A stretch of DNA of 64,000 nucleotides from Azoarcus olearius. Lineage in GTDB: Bacteria; Pseudomonadota; Gammaproteobacteria; Burkholderiales; Rhodocyclaceae. The notes under the pieces were generated by a model. That model worked only from the letters and a program-made list of their open reading frames with translations, had not been told where the DNA came from and did not search any database. Within the stretch, counting starts at the first letter, position 1. The number at the start of each line of letters is the position of its first letter. Position numbers and translations under genes: made by a program. The stretch lies in contig NZ_CP016210.1 in assembly GCF_001682385.1 (NCBI RefSeq), positions 3,472,001-3,536,000 on the forward strand, read 5' to 3'. This document shows, piece by piece, positions 1 through 9,445 of the stretch.

Positions 1-274
1 ACGAGAGGCCCACCGAGGCCGAGGCACGCGACACTTCTTCGAGCGCGATGATGTGGGCGAGGTAGCCCATGGCGCTGCCGCCGTATTCCTCTTCCACCGT
101 CATGCCGTGCAGGCCGAGGTCGCCCAGCTTCTTCCACAGGTCGGCGGGGAATTCGTTGTTCTGGTCGATGGCGGCGGCGCGCGGCGCGATTTCCTCGTCG
201 GCAAAGCGCTTCACGGTGTCGCGCAGGGCTTCGATGGTTTCGCCGAGGTTGAAGTCCAGGCTGGGAATGTTCAT
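1..274 (-). CDS. ivd: Isovaleryl-CoA dehydrogenase, N-terminal part (cut by window edge)
   Basis: Only the first 91 or so residues are present; the gene continues beyond base 1. It starts at an ATG at 272-274 and reads MNIPSLDFNLGETIEALRDT, followed by the acyl-CoA dehydrogenase N-terminal helical domain (FADEEIAPRAAAID, LGLHGMTVEEEYGGS). The NIPSLDFxLGE opening is typical of isovaleryl-CoA dehydrogenase, which oxidises isovaleryl-CoA to 3-methylcrotonyl-CoA in leucine breakdown using FAD and ETF. An AraC-type regulator is divergently oriented 140 bp away. The catalytic Glu and FAD residues lie outside the window, so the substrate assignment rests on the N-terminus alone. Confidence 0.85.
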   Translation of the reverse strand, partial: MNIPSLDFNLGETIEALRDTVKRFADEEIAPRAAAIDQNNEFPADLWKKLGDLGLHGMTVEEEYGGSAMGYLAHIIALEEVSRASASVGLS

Positions 275-414
275 CGCGTGTCTCCTCGTTCTGTAGGGTG
301 CCCGCCGCGGCGAAGGCACGGCGGGACGGATGGCCCGAGCGTAATCCAGCCCTTGGCGCAACGGGCGCCAAGATGGTTGCAAATCCTGCCGCCTCGGCTA
401 GCATCGCCCGCAGC

Positions 415-1506
415 ATGAAAACCGCCCTCGCCCCTACCCTCGCATTGCCGGTCGGCCCCGGTGTCGATCCGACGCGCGGCGCCGCTGCCACGCCCATCGC
501 CTTCATCCGCGCCATCGTGGATGCCTATCGCGGCTACGGCACCGATCCGGCCAACGCGCTGCGGCTGGCACAGATTACGCCGCAGCGGCTGGCCGACGAC
601 GGCGCCCACGTCACCGCGCTGCAGCTGGAGATCATGTCCGCGGTGGCGATGCAGGAACTCGACGACGAAGCCCTGGGCTGGTTCTCGCGCCGCCTGCCCT
701 GGGGCAGCTACGGCATGCTGTGCCGCGCCTCGCTCGGCGCGCCCGACCTGGGCGTGGCGATCAAGCGCTGGTGCCGCCACCACCGCCTGCTGACCGATGA
801 CGTGCTGCTGCACCTCAAGGTCACCAAAAGCGCCGCGACGATCACGCTGGAACGGCGACTGGAGCCGCCCGCACTCACCGCCGGCATGCGCGAATTCTGC
901 TGCGTCACCCTGCTGCGCTACCTGCTCGGCTACGCCTGCTGGGCGGTGGATTCGCGCATTCCGCTGCAGGCTGCGCACTTCCCGTATCCGCGGCCGGGGC
1001 ACCACGCGGTGTATCCGCTGCTGTTCGCCGGGCCGGTGGAGTTTGACGCCGACTGCGCCGGCATCCGCTTCGACCCGCAATACCTGACGCTACCCATCCG
1101 GCGCGACGAACGCGCACTGCGCACCATGCTGCAACGCGCGCTGCCGCTCACCGTGCTGCAGTACCGCCGCGACCGCCTGCTGGTGCAGCGGGTGCGCGAG
1201 CTGCTGCGCACGCTCACCCGCGACGGCGGCGGCGAATCGCTCACCGCCGACAGCGTCGCCGCGCACCTGCACCTGTCCGCCCGCACCCTGCACCGGCAAC
1301 TGCAGGAAGAGGGCGCGGCGCTACAGCAGTTGAAGGACGAAGCGCGCCGCGAACGCGCCATCGAACTGCTCAACCGCAGCAACCGCCCGGTGAAGCAGAT
1401 CGCGCTGGCGGTGGGGTTTCGCAATGAGAAGAGCTTTGCGCGGGCGTTCCGGGAGTGGACGGGGGAATCGCCGAGCGGGTTTCGGGGGAGACGGGCGGGG
1501 GAGTGA
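415..1506 (+). CDS. AraC-family transcriptional regulator
   Basis: A 363-residue protein starting at MKTALAPTLALPV; the frame is open to 298 but the upstream part is not protein-like. Residues about 25-220 resemble the arabinose-binding-like N-terminal domain of OruR/ArgR-type AraC regulators (GYGTDPANALRLAQITPQRL). The C-terminal 100 residues carry the double helix-turn-helix, with LTADSVAAHLHLSARTLHRQ as the first HTH and IALAVGFRNEKSFARAFREW as the second, matching the AraC signature. It is divergent from the isovaleryl-CoA dehydrogenase gene, so control of branched-chain acyl-CoA catabolism is a reasonable inference. The ligand is unknown. Confidence 0.85.
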   Translation: MKTALAPTLALPVGPGVDPTRGAAATPIAFIRAIVDAYRGYGTDPANALRLAQITPQRLADDGAHVTALQLEIMSAVAMQELDDEALGWFSRRLPWGSYGMLCRASLGAPDLGVAIKRWCRHHRLLTDDVLLHLKVTKSAATITLERRLEPPALTAGMREFCCVTLLRYLLGYACWAVDSRIPLQAAHFPYPRPGHHAVYPLLFAGPVEFDADCAGIRFDPQYLTLPIRRDERALRTMLQRALPLTVLQYRRDRLLVQRVRELLRTLTRDGGGESLTADSVAAHLHLSARTLHRQLQEEGAALQQLKDEARRERAIELLNRSNRPVKQIALAVGFRNEKSFARAFREWTGESPSGFRGRRAGE

Positions 1507-1550
1507 GGTTTGTTCCCACCCTTCAAGGCGTTGGGGGGACGTAGGTTTTG

Positions 1551-1812
1551 TCCCCTCCCCTTCAAGGGGAGGGTTAGGGTGGGGATGGGGTCAGCGCCGG
1601 GCGGACTATGGCGCCTCTCCCGGACCGGCCACTGGTAAGGGAGGAGTCGGGCGTAGTGAGCGCTGAATTCAACCCCATCCCCACCCCTACCCTCCCCTTG
1701 AAGGGGAGGGAGCAAATCGGCCGCCCCCGGAGTCTCCGCTTCGCTTCGCCGCTCCGGCGGCGCAGAGCAGTGCTCTGCGACACCCCGCCTACGCCCCCTT
1801 GAAGGGGAGGGA
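1551..1812. repeat. Intergenic inverted-repeat block (REP/BIME-like), three units
   Basis: The 321 bp between the convergent araC-type and sirB2 genes hold no gene but do hold repeats. Unit A at 1551-1591 has the core CCTCCCCTTCAAGGGGAGG followed by a GGGTGGGGATGGGGT tail. Unit B at 1671-1711 is almost its reverse complement, so A and B form a large inverted repeat with a loop of about 79 bp. A third, shorter core lies at 1793-1812. A separate perfect inverted repeat with arms CGCAGAGCA/TGCTCTGCG lies at 1761-1779. The same A/B arrangement recurs inside norD at 9871-9973. Because it lies between convergent genes it may also end transcription from both sides. Confidence 0.8.
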
Positions 1813-1827
1813 ATAGAACCGCGTGTC

Positions 1828-2220
1828 CTACCCCGCCACCCCCGCCAGATACCCCGCCGGATTCCGCGTCAGCGCCACCGACACGATCCACGCAAACACC
1901 GCCAGCGCGCCCACAAACGCCACCGCCCTCACGCCCTGCGTGCGCCCGCGCTTCAGCGCCACCGTGCCCAGCCCGATGTACGCCAGCAGCCCGACGATCT
2001 TTGCCGTTATCCAGGTGGAGTGCGGCGGGTACTGGCTGCTCATCACCGCCAGCGCGATTGCGCTGGCCAGCAGCAGGGTGTCCACCACGTGCGGCAGCAC
2101 CCGGACGGGCAGCCAGCGCGGCAGGCCGCCGCGGGCGAGTACCCATAGCCCGCGCAGCAAGAACCCGAGGCCGCTCAGGGCGACGCAGAGGAGGTGGATG
2201 TGCTTGATTGCCATGTACAT
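1828..2220 (-). CDS. SirB2-family inner membrane protein
   Basis: A 130-residue, very hydrophobic protein with about four membrane segments (near residues 7-25, 45-62, 70-88, 98-120). The IKHIHLLCVALSGLGFLLRG opening and the LPHVVDTLLLASAIALAVM segment match the SirB2 family, small membrane proteins of unknown role first named from Salmonella invasion-gene studies. The start could be the ATG at 2220 or MAIKHIH at 2214. It is divergent from the Dnr-like regulator gene. Its function here is unknown, and nothing in the sequence links it to denitrification beyond position. Confidence 0.75.
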   Translation of the reverse strand: MYMAIKHIHLLCVALSGLGFLLRGLWVLARGGLPRWLPVRVLPHVVDTLLLASAIALAVMSSQYPPHSTWITAKIVGLLAYIGLGTVALKRGRTQGVRAVAFVGALAVFAWIVSVALTRNPAGYLAGVAG

Positions 2221-2313
2221 TCGATCGTTCTCCGGGGGGATGCGGCGGTGCCGCGGGCGGGTGCCAGGGGCGATGGGCTAGAATCCAGACATACCCACAA
2301 CAGGCTTGCCCCG

Positions 2314-3015
2314 ATGGCCGGAGACCTTCCCCAACCTTCCCCCGCCCTGATTGCGCAGCTGCGCCAGGTGCCGCTGTTTTCCGAACTCGCCGACGAGGAT
2401 ATCGCAAGCATCGCCCGCCACAGCCGCGAGCGCAGCGTGGCGCGCGGCGAGATGCTGTTCCAGCGCGGCGACACGCCGCGCGGCTTCTTCTGCGTGCTGC
2501 GCGGCCAGATCAAGCTGGCGTTTTCTTCGGCCGCCGGCAACGAGAAGGTGGTCGAGGTGATCGGTGCCGGGCAGAGCTTTGGCGAGGCGGTGATGTTCAT
2601 GGAGCGGCCCTACCCGGTGTTCGCCGAGGCGCTGATGGACAGCACGCTGCTGGCGATCGGCCAGGAGGTGCTGCTCGGCCAGCTCGACGACAACCCGCGC
2701 TTTGCGCGCAAGCTGCTGGCGGGGCTGTCGATCCGGCTGCACAGCCTGGTGCGCGACGTGGAGACCTACACGCTGCGCTCCAGCATGCAGCGCGTCATCG
2801 GCTACCTGCTGCAGCAGACGCCGGAAGACCTCGACGCCGGGGAATGCCGCATCGACCTGCCGACCAGCAAGCAGGTGATCGCCTCGCGCCTCAACCTCAC
2901 GCCCGAAACCCTGTCGCGCATCTTTCACGACCTTGCCGAGGCGCGGCTGATCACCGTGGCGGGCAAGCGCATCACGCTGCACGACATCCGCCGCCTGCGC
3001 GCGCACGAAGGCTGA
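2314..3015 (+). CDS. Crp/Fnr-family regulator, Dnr-like (first copy)
   Basis: A 233-residue protein starting MAGDLPQPSPALIAQLRQVP. The cyclic-nucleotide-binding-type beta-barrel spans about residues 20-130 (LFSELADEDIASIARHSRER, FFCVLRGQIKLAFSSAAGNE, GQSFGEAVMF). A long dimer helix follows, then a winged HTH whose recognition region reads TPETLSRIFHDL, with the E-x-x-SR pattern that reads TTGAT-type half sites. The N-terminal cysteine cluster of oxygen-sensing Fnr is absent, so it belongs with the Dnr/NnrR-like regulators of denitrification, which sense NO through heme in known members. A paralogue sits at 11560-12324, and TTGAC/TTGAT boxes lie upstream of the nearby nor and nos units. Confidence 0.88.
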   Translation: MAGDLPQPSPALIAQLRQVPLFSELADEDIASIARHSRERSVARGEMLFQRGDTPRGFFCVLRGQIKLAFSSAAGNEKVVEVIGAGQSFGEAVMFMERPYPVFAEALMDSTLLAIGQEVLLGQLDDNPRFARKLLAGLSIRLHSLVRDVETYTLRSSMQRVIGYLLQQTPEDLDAGECRIDLPTSKQVIASRLNLTPETLSRIFHDLAEARLITVAGKRITLHDIRRLRAHEG

Positions 3016-3033
3016 TCCGCGCCGCGCGCGGGT

Positions 3034-4317
3034 TCAGCCGGGCTGGCGGGCCGGTTCGGCACCCGCCCCGGCGGCCAGATACACCTTCAGCGCGCCGCCC
3101 AGGTTGGCGGCGAGCAGCCCGCCCGACAGTGCCAGCAGCACGCCGGCGGCAATTGCCGCGAGCGGCAGCCACACCGCCACCAGCAGCGCCGCGACGCCGG
3201 CCAGGTGGAGGCGGAAATGCAGCAGCTGGCGGCCTTCGGTCACCAGCCTGGTCATGGCCGGCGGGCGGCTGATGCGGCGACGCAGGTGCAGCCACAGGAT
3301 GAAGGGCACGATCTTGTAGAGCATGCCCAGCATTACCGACAGAAAGCCGCCCGCCAGCGCGAGCACGCCCACCAGCACCGGCAGCGCGCCGCCGGTGGGG
3401 TCGCCGGCGGCCACATCCCACGCCAGCAGCGGCGCCAGCGCCGCGAGCGATGCCATCGCCAGTTGCCAGAAGCGCAGGCAGGCATCGGCCACCTTGCGCC
3501 GGCGGCGACGCTGCAGCGCCAGCGTGGCGGCGGCGAAGGCCGCGGCGGCGAGCGCAAGGCCGATCGCCAGCGCGGCCTCGGCGGACTGCCAGCCGGACAG
3601 CCACAGGGCCGAGCCTGCCACCATCAGCACCGCCACGCCGATCGACAACGCGCGCGCAAACCACGCGGGATAAGACGGCGTCAGCAGGAACATCGGCACC
3701 ACCAGCCACGCCACCGCGGCCAGCAGCAAGCCCGCCCAGCCACCCAGCGCCCAGCCCTGATGCAGCGCCGACAGCGCCAGCCAGGCGGGTTCGAGCACGC
3801 CGTTACGCGCCAGCGCCAGCGCAAAGCCGAGCGCCGCCGCCACCGCCAGCGCCACCACCGCGGCCCGCAGCCCCCACACCGTGGGGCCCAGCGCCGGGGT
3901 GTGCCACAAGCCGGCCGAGGCGCAGGCAAACACGGCCACCAGCGCGGTGCCGAGCAGCGCGATTGCGGCATGGAAGGCGAGCGCACCCGCGCCCAGAAAG
4001 CCGGCGGCAAGCGCAATGCCGCCCAGCGTCAGCGCCGGATGCACCAGCGCGGCGAGCACGCGCGGCCGCCACAGGTTGGCGCCGGCGGCCACCGGCAGCA
4101 CCTGGAACAGCGCGCCCACCATCACCTGCAACATCATGCCGACAGTGAGCAGGTGGGTGAGCGCCAGCGCTTCGGGCGTCCACCGGCTGGCGAACACGGC
4201 ATCCCCGCGCAGCACCAGCAGCAGGCCCGCCGCCAGCGCGAACAGCGGCGCGGTGAAGAAGAAGCGCAGCGGCACCGACAGCGGCGGCGCCTGTTCGAAC
4301 GAGAGTTCCGCCGCCAT
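3034..4317 (-). CDS. Polytopic membrane protein of the nor cluster, function unknown
   Basis: A 427-residue protein that is almost entirely membrane-spanning, with about 12 hydrophobic segments. It has histidines at or inside membrane segments (LALTHLLTVGMMLQVMVGAL, SALHQGWALGG) and a conserved-looking MLYKIVPFILWLHLRRR near residue 340. The layout resembles NnrS-type or heme-copper-oxidase-like membrane proteins found beside denitrification genes, but I do not recognise a defined family. It is the last gene of an operon with the hemerythrin and DUF2249 genes, with a 10-bp gap after DUF2249. A role in the NO response or in metal or heme handling is inference from context. Confidence 0.7.
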   Translation of the reverse strand: MAAELSFEQAPPLSVPLRFFFTAPLFALAAGLLLVLRGDAVFASRWTPEALALTHLLTVGMMLQVMVGALFQVLPVAAGANLWRPRVLAALVHPALTLGGIALAAGFLGAGALAFHAAIALLGTALVAVFACASAGLWHTPALGPTVWGLRAAVVALAVAAALGFALALARNGVLEPAWLALSALHQGWALGGWAGLLLAAVAWLVVPMFLLTPSYPAWFARALSIGVAVLMVAGSALWLSGWQSAEAALAIGLALAAAAFAAATLALQRRRRRKVADACLRFWQLAMASLAALAPLLAWDVAAGDPTGGALPVLVGVLALAGGFLSVMLGMLYKIVPFILWLHLRRRISRPPAMTRLVTEGRQLLHFRLHLAGVAALLVAVWLPLAAIAAGVLLALSGGLLAANLGGALKVYLAAGAGAEPARQPG

Positions 4318-4327
4318 CCGCCGCGCC

Positions 4328-4564
4328 TCAGGCGCCCGCGTGCCGGATATGCACGATGAAGCGGCCGTCGTCGCAATACTCGACGCGGTGGGCGAAGCCG
4401 TTGTTCTTCAGGATGTTGTAGAGCGGGAAAGGCTCGCGCAGCAGCCACAGCTGCAACTCCTCGCCGCGCGGCAGGGTGTCGAGCGCTTCCAGCGTCAGTT
4501 CCATCGGCTCGGGCGGCGCCAGCTCGCGGGCGTCGATGATGCGCGAAACAGGGGTATCAGCCAT
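4328..4564 (-). CDS. DUF2249 domain protein
   Basis: A 78-residue protein. The core IIDARELAPPEPMELTLEAL and the PFPLYNILKNNG segment match DUF2249, a small alpha/beta fold related to TusA/SirA that often occurs beside or fused to hemerythrin domains in denitrifiers. Its ATG lies inside the end of the hemerythrin gene (8-bp overlap), which implies coupled translation. The Cys of TusA proteins is not in the equivalent motif; the only Cys is in VEYCDDGRF. The biochemical role is unknown, though a part in the NO or nitrosative response with its neighbour is likely. Confidence 0.82.
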   Translation of the reverse strand: MADTPVSRIIDARELAPPEPMELTLEALDTLPRGEELQLWLLREPFPLYNILKNNGFAHRVEYCDDGRFIVHIRHAGA

Positions 4565-5021
4565 GGCTCACCTCGGAGAGCGCGGTCTCCACGCTGTCGA
4601 GCAGCGCGTCGAAGGCGGCCGCGTCCGCGCCCAGTACGCGATCGCACATCGGATAGAGGATGTTCTCTTCCTTCATGTTGTGCTGCTGCATCAGGATCAG
4701 CAAGGTTTCCACCGCATCCAGGAAGGCCTCGGCATCGCGCGCCTCCAGCGCCTCCCCCAGCCAGCCCACGATCTCGCGCATCTGCTCGTGCTCGCCGCGC
4801 ATCACGCGGGTGGGCCCGGTGGTGTTGCCGGTGTGGGCCTCGAAGGCCGGGAAGATGCGCGCCTCCTCCACGTCCAGATGCTCCAGCAGGTCGGCGCGGA
4901 AGCGCTGCAGCGCGGTGGCGCAGGCGGCCCAGTCGCCCACGCGGGCGGCGGTTTCGGCCGCGGCAAAAACCTCGTCGCAGTGGCCGTGGTGCTGATGCAT
5001 CAGTCGGGTCAGGCGGTCCAT
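4557..5021 (-). CDS. Hemerythrin HHE-domain protein
   Basis: A 154-residue all-helical protein. The di-iron ligand pattern is visible: LMHQHHGHCDEVF near the start, LLEHLDVEEARIFPAFEAH in the middle, and MRGEHEQM followed by LMQQHNMKEENILYPMCD at the end. I start it at MDRLTRL (5021) because a GGAG lies about 8 nt upstream, whereas the ATG at 5036 has no such site. HHE proteins bind O2 or NO or help repair iron-sulfur clusters (Ric/YtfE type). The gene heads an operon with DUF2249 and the membrane protein. A perfect Fnr-type box lies 59 bp upstream, so anaerobic or NO induction is likely. Confidence 0.88.
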   Translation of the reverse strand: MDRLTRLMHQHHGHCDEVFAAAETAARVGDWAACATALQRFRADLLEHLDVEEARIFPAFEAHTGNTTGPTRVMRGEHEQMREIVGWLGEALEARDAEAFLDAVETLLILMQQHNMKEENILYPMCDRVLGADAAAFDALLDSVETALSEVSHG

Positions 5022-5079
5022 CGGGGGTGACTCCATCGGGGAATGGAGCCGATTGTTTGCGCTGCAGCGCAGCGGCTCC

Positions 5080-5093
5080 TTGACCCGGGTCAA
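5080..5093. promoter_or_regulatory. Fnr/Dnr-type box TTGACCCGGGTCAA
   Basis: A perfect 14-bp palindrome of the TTGAC-N4-GTCAA class in the divergent region between the hemerythrin operon and norCB. Its centre is about 65 bp from the hemerythrin start, a distance that fits an activator site near -41.5 for that operon. Confidence 0.8.
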
Positions 5094-5139
5094 GTCGCAA
5101 AAACCGCCGGATTCCGGGCCTCGCGGCGCCTGGCGGTTC

Positions 5140-5153
5140 TTGATTCAGATCAT
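5140..5153. promoter_or_regulatory. Fnr/Dnr-type box TTGATTCAGATCAT
   Basis: A TTGAT-N4-ATCA(T) motif, one base off the Fnr consensus palindrome, ending 88 bp before the norC start. This is the expected kind of site for NO- or anoxia-dependent norCB activation. Confidence 0.75.
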
Positions 5154-5241
5154 GGTGGGCGCGCAGGCGCGGAAACGAGAATCCGCCCCACTACCGGCCT
5201 TCCCCCCACCCACACCAGAGACCCGAAATGAGGATAACGAC

Positions 5242-7075
<1,834 letters not shown>

Positions 7076-7102
7076 TCCCGAACGGCCATCGCCAACACCG
7101 GA

Positions 7103-7128
7103 AGGGGCGGCGACGGCCGCCCCTTTTT
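7103..7128 (+). terminator. Rho-independent terminator after norB
   Basis: A stem AGGGGCGGC / GCCGCCCCT with a GACG loop, followed by a run of T, 28 bp after the norB stop. It should separate norCB from the DUF3079 gene and norQ. Confidence 0.85.
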
Positions 7129-7146
7129 CGTTCAGAGGCCACGACC

Positions 7147-7359
7147 ATGGCGAGGAAATTTCCGCTCCACCCCGCCCACCCGGAGCGCATCTGCTGGGGC
7201 TGCGACAAGTACTGCGCAGCGGATTCGCTGGCCTGCGGCAACGGCTCCGGCCGCACCCAGCATCCCGCCGAACTGCTCGGCGACGACTGGTATCTGTACG
7301 GCGACTGGGGCCTCGACGTCCCCGAAGCCGAGCCGCCGGCAGCGCCGCCCGCGCCCTGA
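7147..7359 (+). CDS. DUF3079 domain protein
   Basis: A 70-residue protein with a conserved start (MARKFPLHPAHPERICWGCD) and the four-cysteine pattern CWGCDKYC...LACG, followed by RTQHPAELLGDDW. This matches DUF3079, a short family seen in proteobacteria near nitrogen-oxide genes. The cysteines suggest metal binding, but no function is known. The tail is Ala/Pro-rich. It lies after the norB terminator and before the Fnr-type box of norQ, so it may have its own weak promoter or depend on read-through. Confidence 0.8.
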   Translation: MARKFPLHPAHPERICWGCDKYCAADSLACGNGSGRTQHPAELLGDDWYLYGDWGLDVPEAEPPAAPPAP

Positions 7360-7456
7360 AGCCCGTCCCTCCAGCGAGGGCGCTGCGCCCTTGCGTCGGC
7401 CTCCCCGTCCGGGGCGCCCCTTGGGCCGGGCATCAACACGCACCGACCGGCGCGAC

Positions 7457-7470
7457 TTGTCCCGAATCAA
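7457..7470. promoter_or_regulatory. Fnr/Dnr-type box TTGTCCCGAATCAA
   Basis: A TTGTC-N4-ATCAA motif 35 bp upstream of the norQ ATG. One half site is perfect and the other carries one change. It makes norQ-orf-norD a separately controlled unit. Confidence 0.68.
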
Positions 7471-7505
7471 GGCTCCGCCGCGCCGCGCTTCCTAGACTCG
7501 GGGCC

Positions 7506-8306
7506 ATGAAGAACGATCTCCCCGACTCCGCCCTGCCCCATTACCAGCCCGCCGGCAACGAAGTGGCGGTGTTCGAGCACGCCTGGAAGAACCGCCTGCC
7601 GCTGCTGATCAAGGGCCCCACGGGCTGCGGCAAGACGCGCTTCGTCGCCCACATGGCGGCGCGCCTCGGGCTGCCGCTCTACACCGTGGCCTGCCACGAC
7701 GACCTCACCGCCGCCGACCTGGTCGGCCGCCACCTGATCGTCGAGGGCGGCACCGTGTGGTGCGATGGCCCGCTGACGCGCGCGGTGCGCGAGGGCGGCA
7801 TCTGCTACCTCGACGAGGTGGTGGAGGCGCGCAAGGACACCACGGTGGTGCTGCACCCCCTGGCGGACGACCGCCGCCTGCTGCCGATCGACCGCACCGG
7901 CGAGCTGCTGCAGGCGCCGCCCGGCTTCATGCTGGTGGTGTCCTACAACCCCGGCTACCAGAACCTGATGAAGGGCATGAAGCCCTCCACCCGCCAGCGC
8001 TTCGTCAGCCTGCGCTTCGACTTTCCGACGCCGGAGCGCGAAGAGGCGGTGCTGCTCGCCGAGACCGGCTGCGCCCCCGACCTGGCCCGCCGCTTGGTTA
8101 GCATCGCCGGCGCGCTGCGCGCACTGAAGGACCGCGACCTGGAAGAGGCCGCCAGCACCCGGCTGCTGGTGTATGCCGCGCTGCTGGTAAAGGACGGCAT
8201 GGACCCGGTGGAGGCCTGCCGCGTCGCCATCGTCGAAAGCCTGACCGACGATATCGAGGTGGCCGCCGCGCTGATGGACGTGGTCGCCGCGAGCTTCGGC
8301 CGCTGA
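7506..8306 (+). CDS. norQ: NorQ, MoxR-type AAA+ ATPase for NO reductase activation
   Basis: A 266-residue AAA+ protein. Walker A is GPTGCGKT at 37-44, Walker B is ICYLDE at about 99-104, and a sensor-1-like VVSYNPGYQ lies near residue 157. NorQ works with NorD to insert the non-heme iron FeB into NorB; in Paracoccus both are required for activity. The sequence is close to the usual NorQ length. A gap of about 120 bp follows before the polyferredoxin gene, and norD comes after that. Confidence 0.95.
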   Translation: MKNDLPDSALPHYQPAGNEVAVFEHAWKNRLPLLIKGPTGCGKTRFVAHMAARLGLPLYTVACHDDLTAADLVGRHLIVEGGTVWCDGPLTRAVREGGICYLDEVVEARKDTTVVLHPLADDRRLLPIDRTGELLQAPPGFMLVVSYNPGYQNLMKGMKPSTRQRFVSLRFDFPTPEREEAVLLAETGCAPDLARRLVSIAGALRALKDRDLEEAASTRLLVYAALLVKDGMDPVEACRVAIVESLTDDIEVAAALMDVVAASFGR

Positions 8307-8425
8307 CCCGCGCCGCCCGCCGGATCGCCCACGATGCGCCGCCTCCCCCACCCACACCATTGCCGGCCCCACTGCCCGCCGCGCGGACTGCCTGCTGCCA
8401 GCGATCGGCCGTTGCGGCCCTTGCG

Positions 8426-9442
8426 ATGACTGACCCCACCTCCCCCACCCTTACGCCGCCGCGCCGGGTGATCCCGATCGCCAATGGCGACGCCGGGAAG
8501 CCGCGCGGACTGCAGCGCCGCCGCCTCGCCTTCCAGGCCGGCTTCTTCCTGCTCTTCGTGCTGGCGCCGGTGTTCGACCTGTTCCGCTACGACCTCGCCG
8601 CCGGCCATGCCTGGCTGCTCGGTTTCGAATGGCGGCTGGGGCTGGACGACTTTCTCGTCGGGCACATCGGCGCCGGGCAGGCCGCGGCCAACGTGCTGCT
8701 GCGCCTCTTCCTGCCGCTGTTCGGCGGCGCCGCGGTCTTCCTGTGGGTGGCGTGGAAATGGGGCCGGCTGTACTGCGGCTGGCTGTGCCCGCACTTCTCG
8801 GTGGTGGAAACCATCAATGCGCTGATGCTGCGCGCCAGCGGCAAGCACAGCGTGTGGGAACGCAAGGCGGTGACGCCCTGGCTGCCGGACGGCACCCAGC
8901 GCCGCATCGACGCGCGCTGGTGGCTGGTGGTGATGCCGGCCGCGATCGGCTTCGCCTTCACCTGGGCGGTGGTCTTCCTCACCTACCTGCTGCCGCCGGC
9001 CGAGGTCTATCCGGCGCTGCTGCACGGCCAACTCGGCCGCAACCCGGGCATCTTCCTCGCCGCGGCAACCACCGTGCTGTCGCTGGAATTCCTCTTCGCC
9101 CGCCACCTGTTCTGCCGCTACGCCTGCGCGGTCGGCCTGTTCCAGAGCCTGGCGTGGATGGGCAACCGTAAGGCGATGGTGGTCGGCTTCGCCCGCGTGC
9201 GCGCCGCCGACTGCGCGAGCTGCCTGCCGGAAAAGCAGTCGGCCTGCGACGCGGTGTGCCCGATGCGGCTGACCCCGCGCAACATCAAGCGCCACATGTT
9301 CACCTGCACCCAGTGCGCGCAATGCATCGACGCCTGCGGCCAGACCCAGGCCGACAACCCGCAGGGTCCGCTGCTGCAGTGGGTGAGCGGCGAAGCCGCG
9401 CGCCAGAACGAAGCCGGCTTCCGCGCCAGGCGGGAGCGCTAG
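8426..9442 (+). CDS. Membrane 4Fe-4S polyferredoxin, NapH/NosR/CcoG-like
   Basis: A 338-residue protein with about five membrane segments. It has two CxxxCP-type motifs of the NapH/NosR/CcoG class (LYCGWLCPHFS and LFCRYACAVG) and a cytoplasmic-type ferredoxin region (CASCLPEKQSACDAVCP, CTQCAQCIDAC). It starts at MTDPTSPT; the frame is open a little further upstream without a convincing start. It sits between norQ and norD with only 3 bp to norD, so it is part of the NO reductase maturation operon. A plausible role is electron supply for FeB insertion or a copper/iron redox step, but this is inference. It is distinct from ccoG at 13618-15024. Confidence 0.85.
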   Translation: MTDPTSPTLTPPRRVIPIANGDAGKPRGLQRRRLAFQAGFFLLFVLAPVFDLFRYDLAAGHAWLLGFEWRLGLDDFLVGHIGAGQAAANVLLRLFLPLFGGAAVFLWVAWKWGRLYCGWLCPHFSVVETINALMLRASGKHSVWERKAVTPWLPDGTQRRIDARWWLVVMPAAIGFAFTWAVVFLTYLLPPAEVYPALLHGQLGRNPGIFLAAATTVLSLEFLFARHLFCRYACAVGLFQSLAWMGNRKAMVVGFARVRAADCASCLPEKQSACDAVCPMRLTPRNIKRHMFTCTQCAQCIDACGQTQADNPQGPLLQWVSGEAARQNEAGFRARRER

Positions 9443-9445
9443 GCC

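Noticed and set aside
7371-7430. A hairpin-rich stretch between the DUF3079 gene and norQ
   Set aside because: It has small GC hairpins but no match to the dispersed repeat core and no T-run, so I do not call it a repeat or a terminator.
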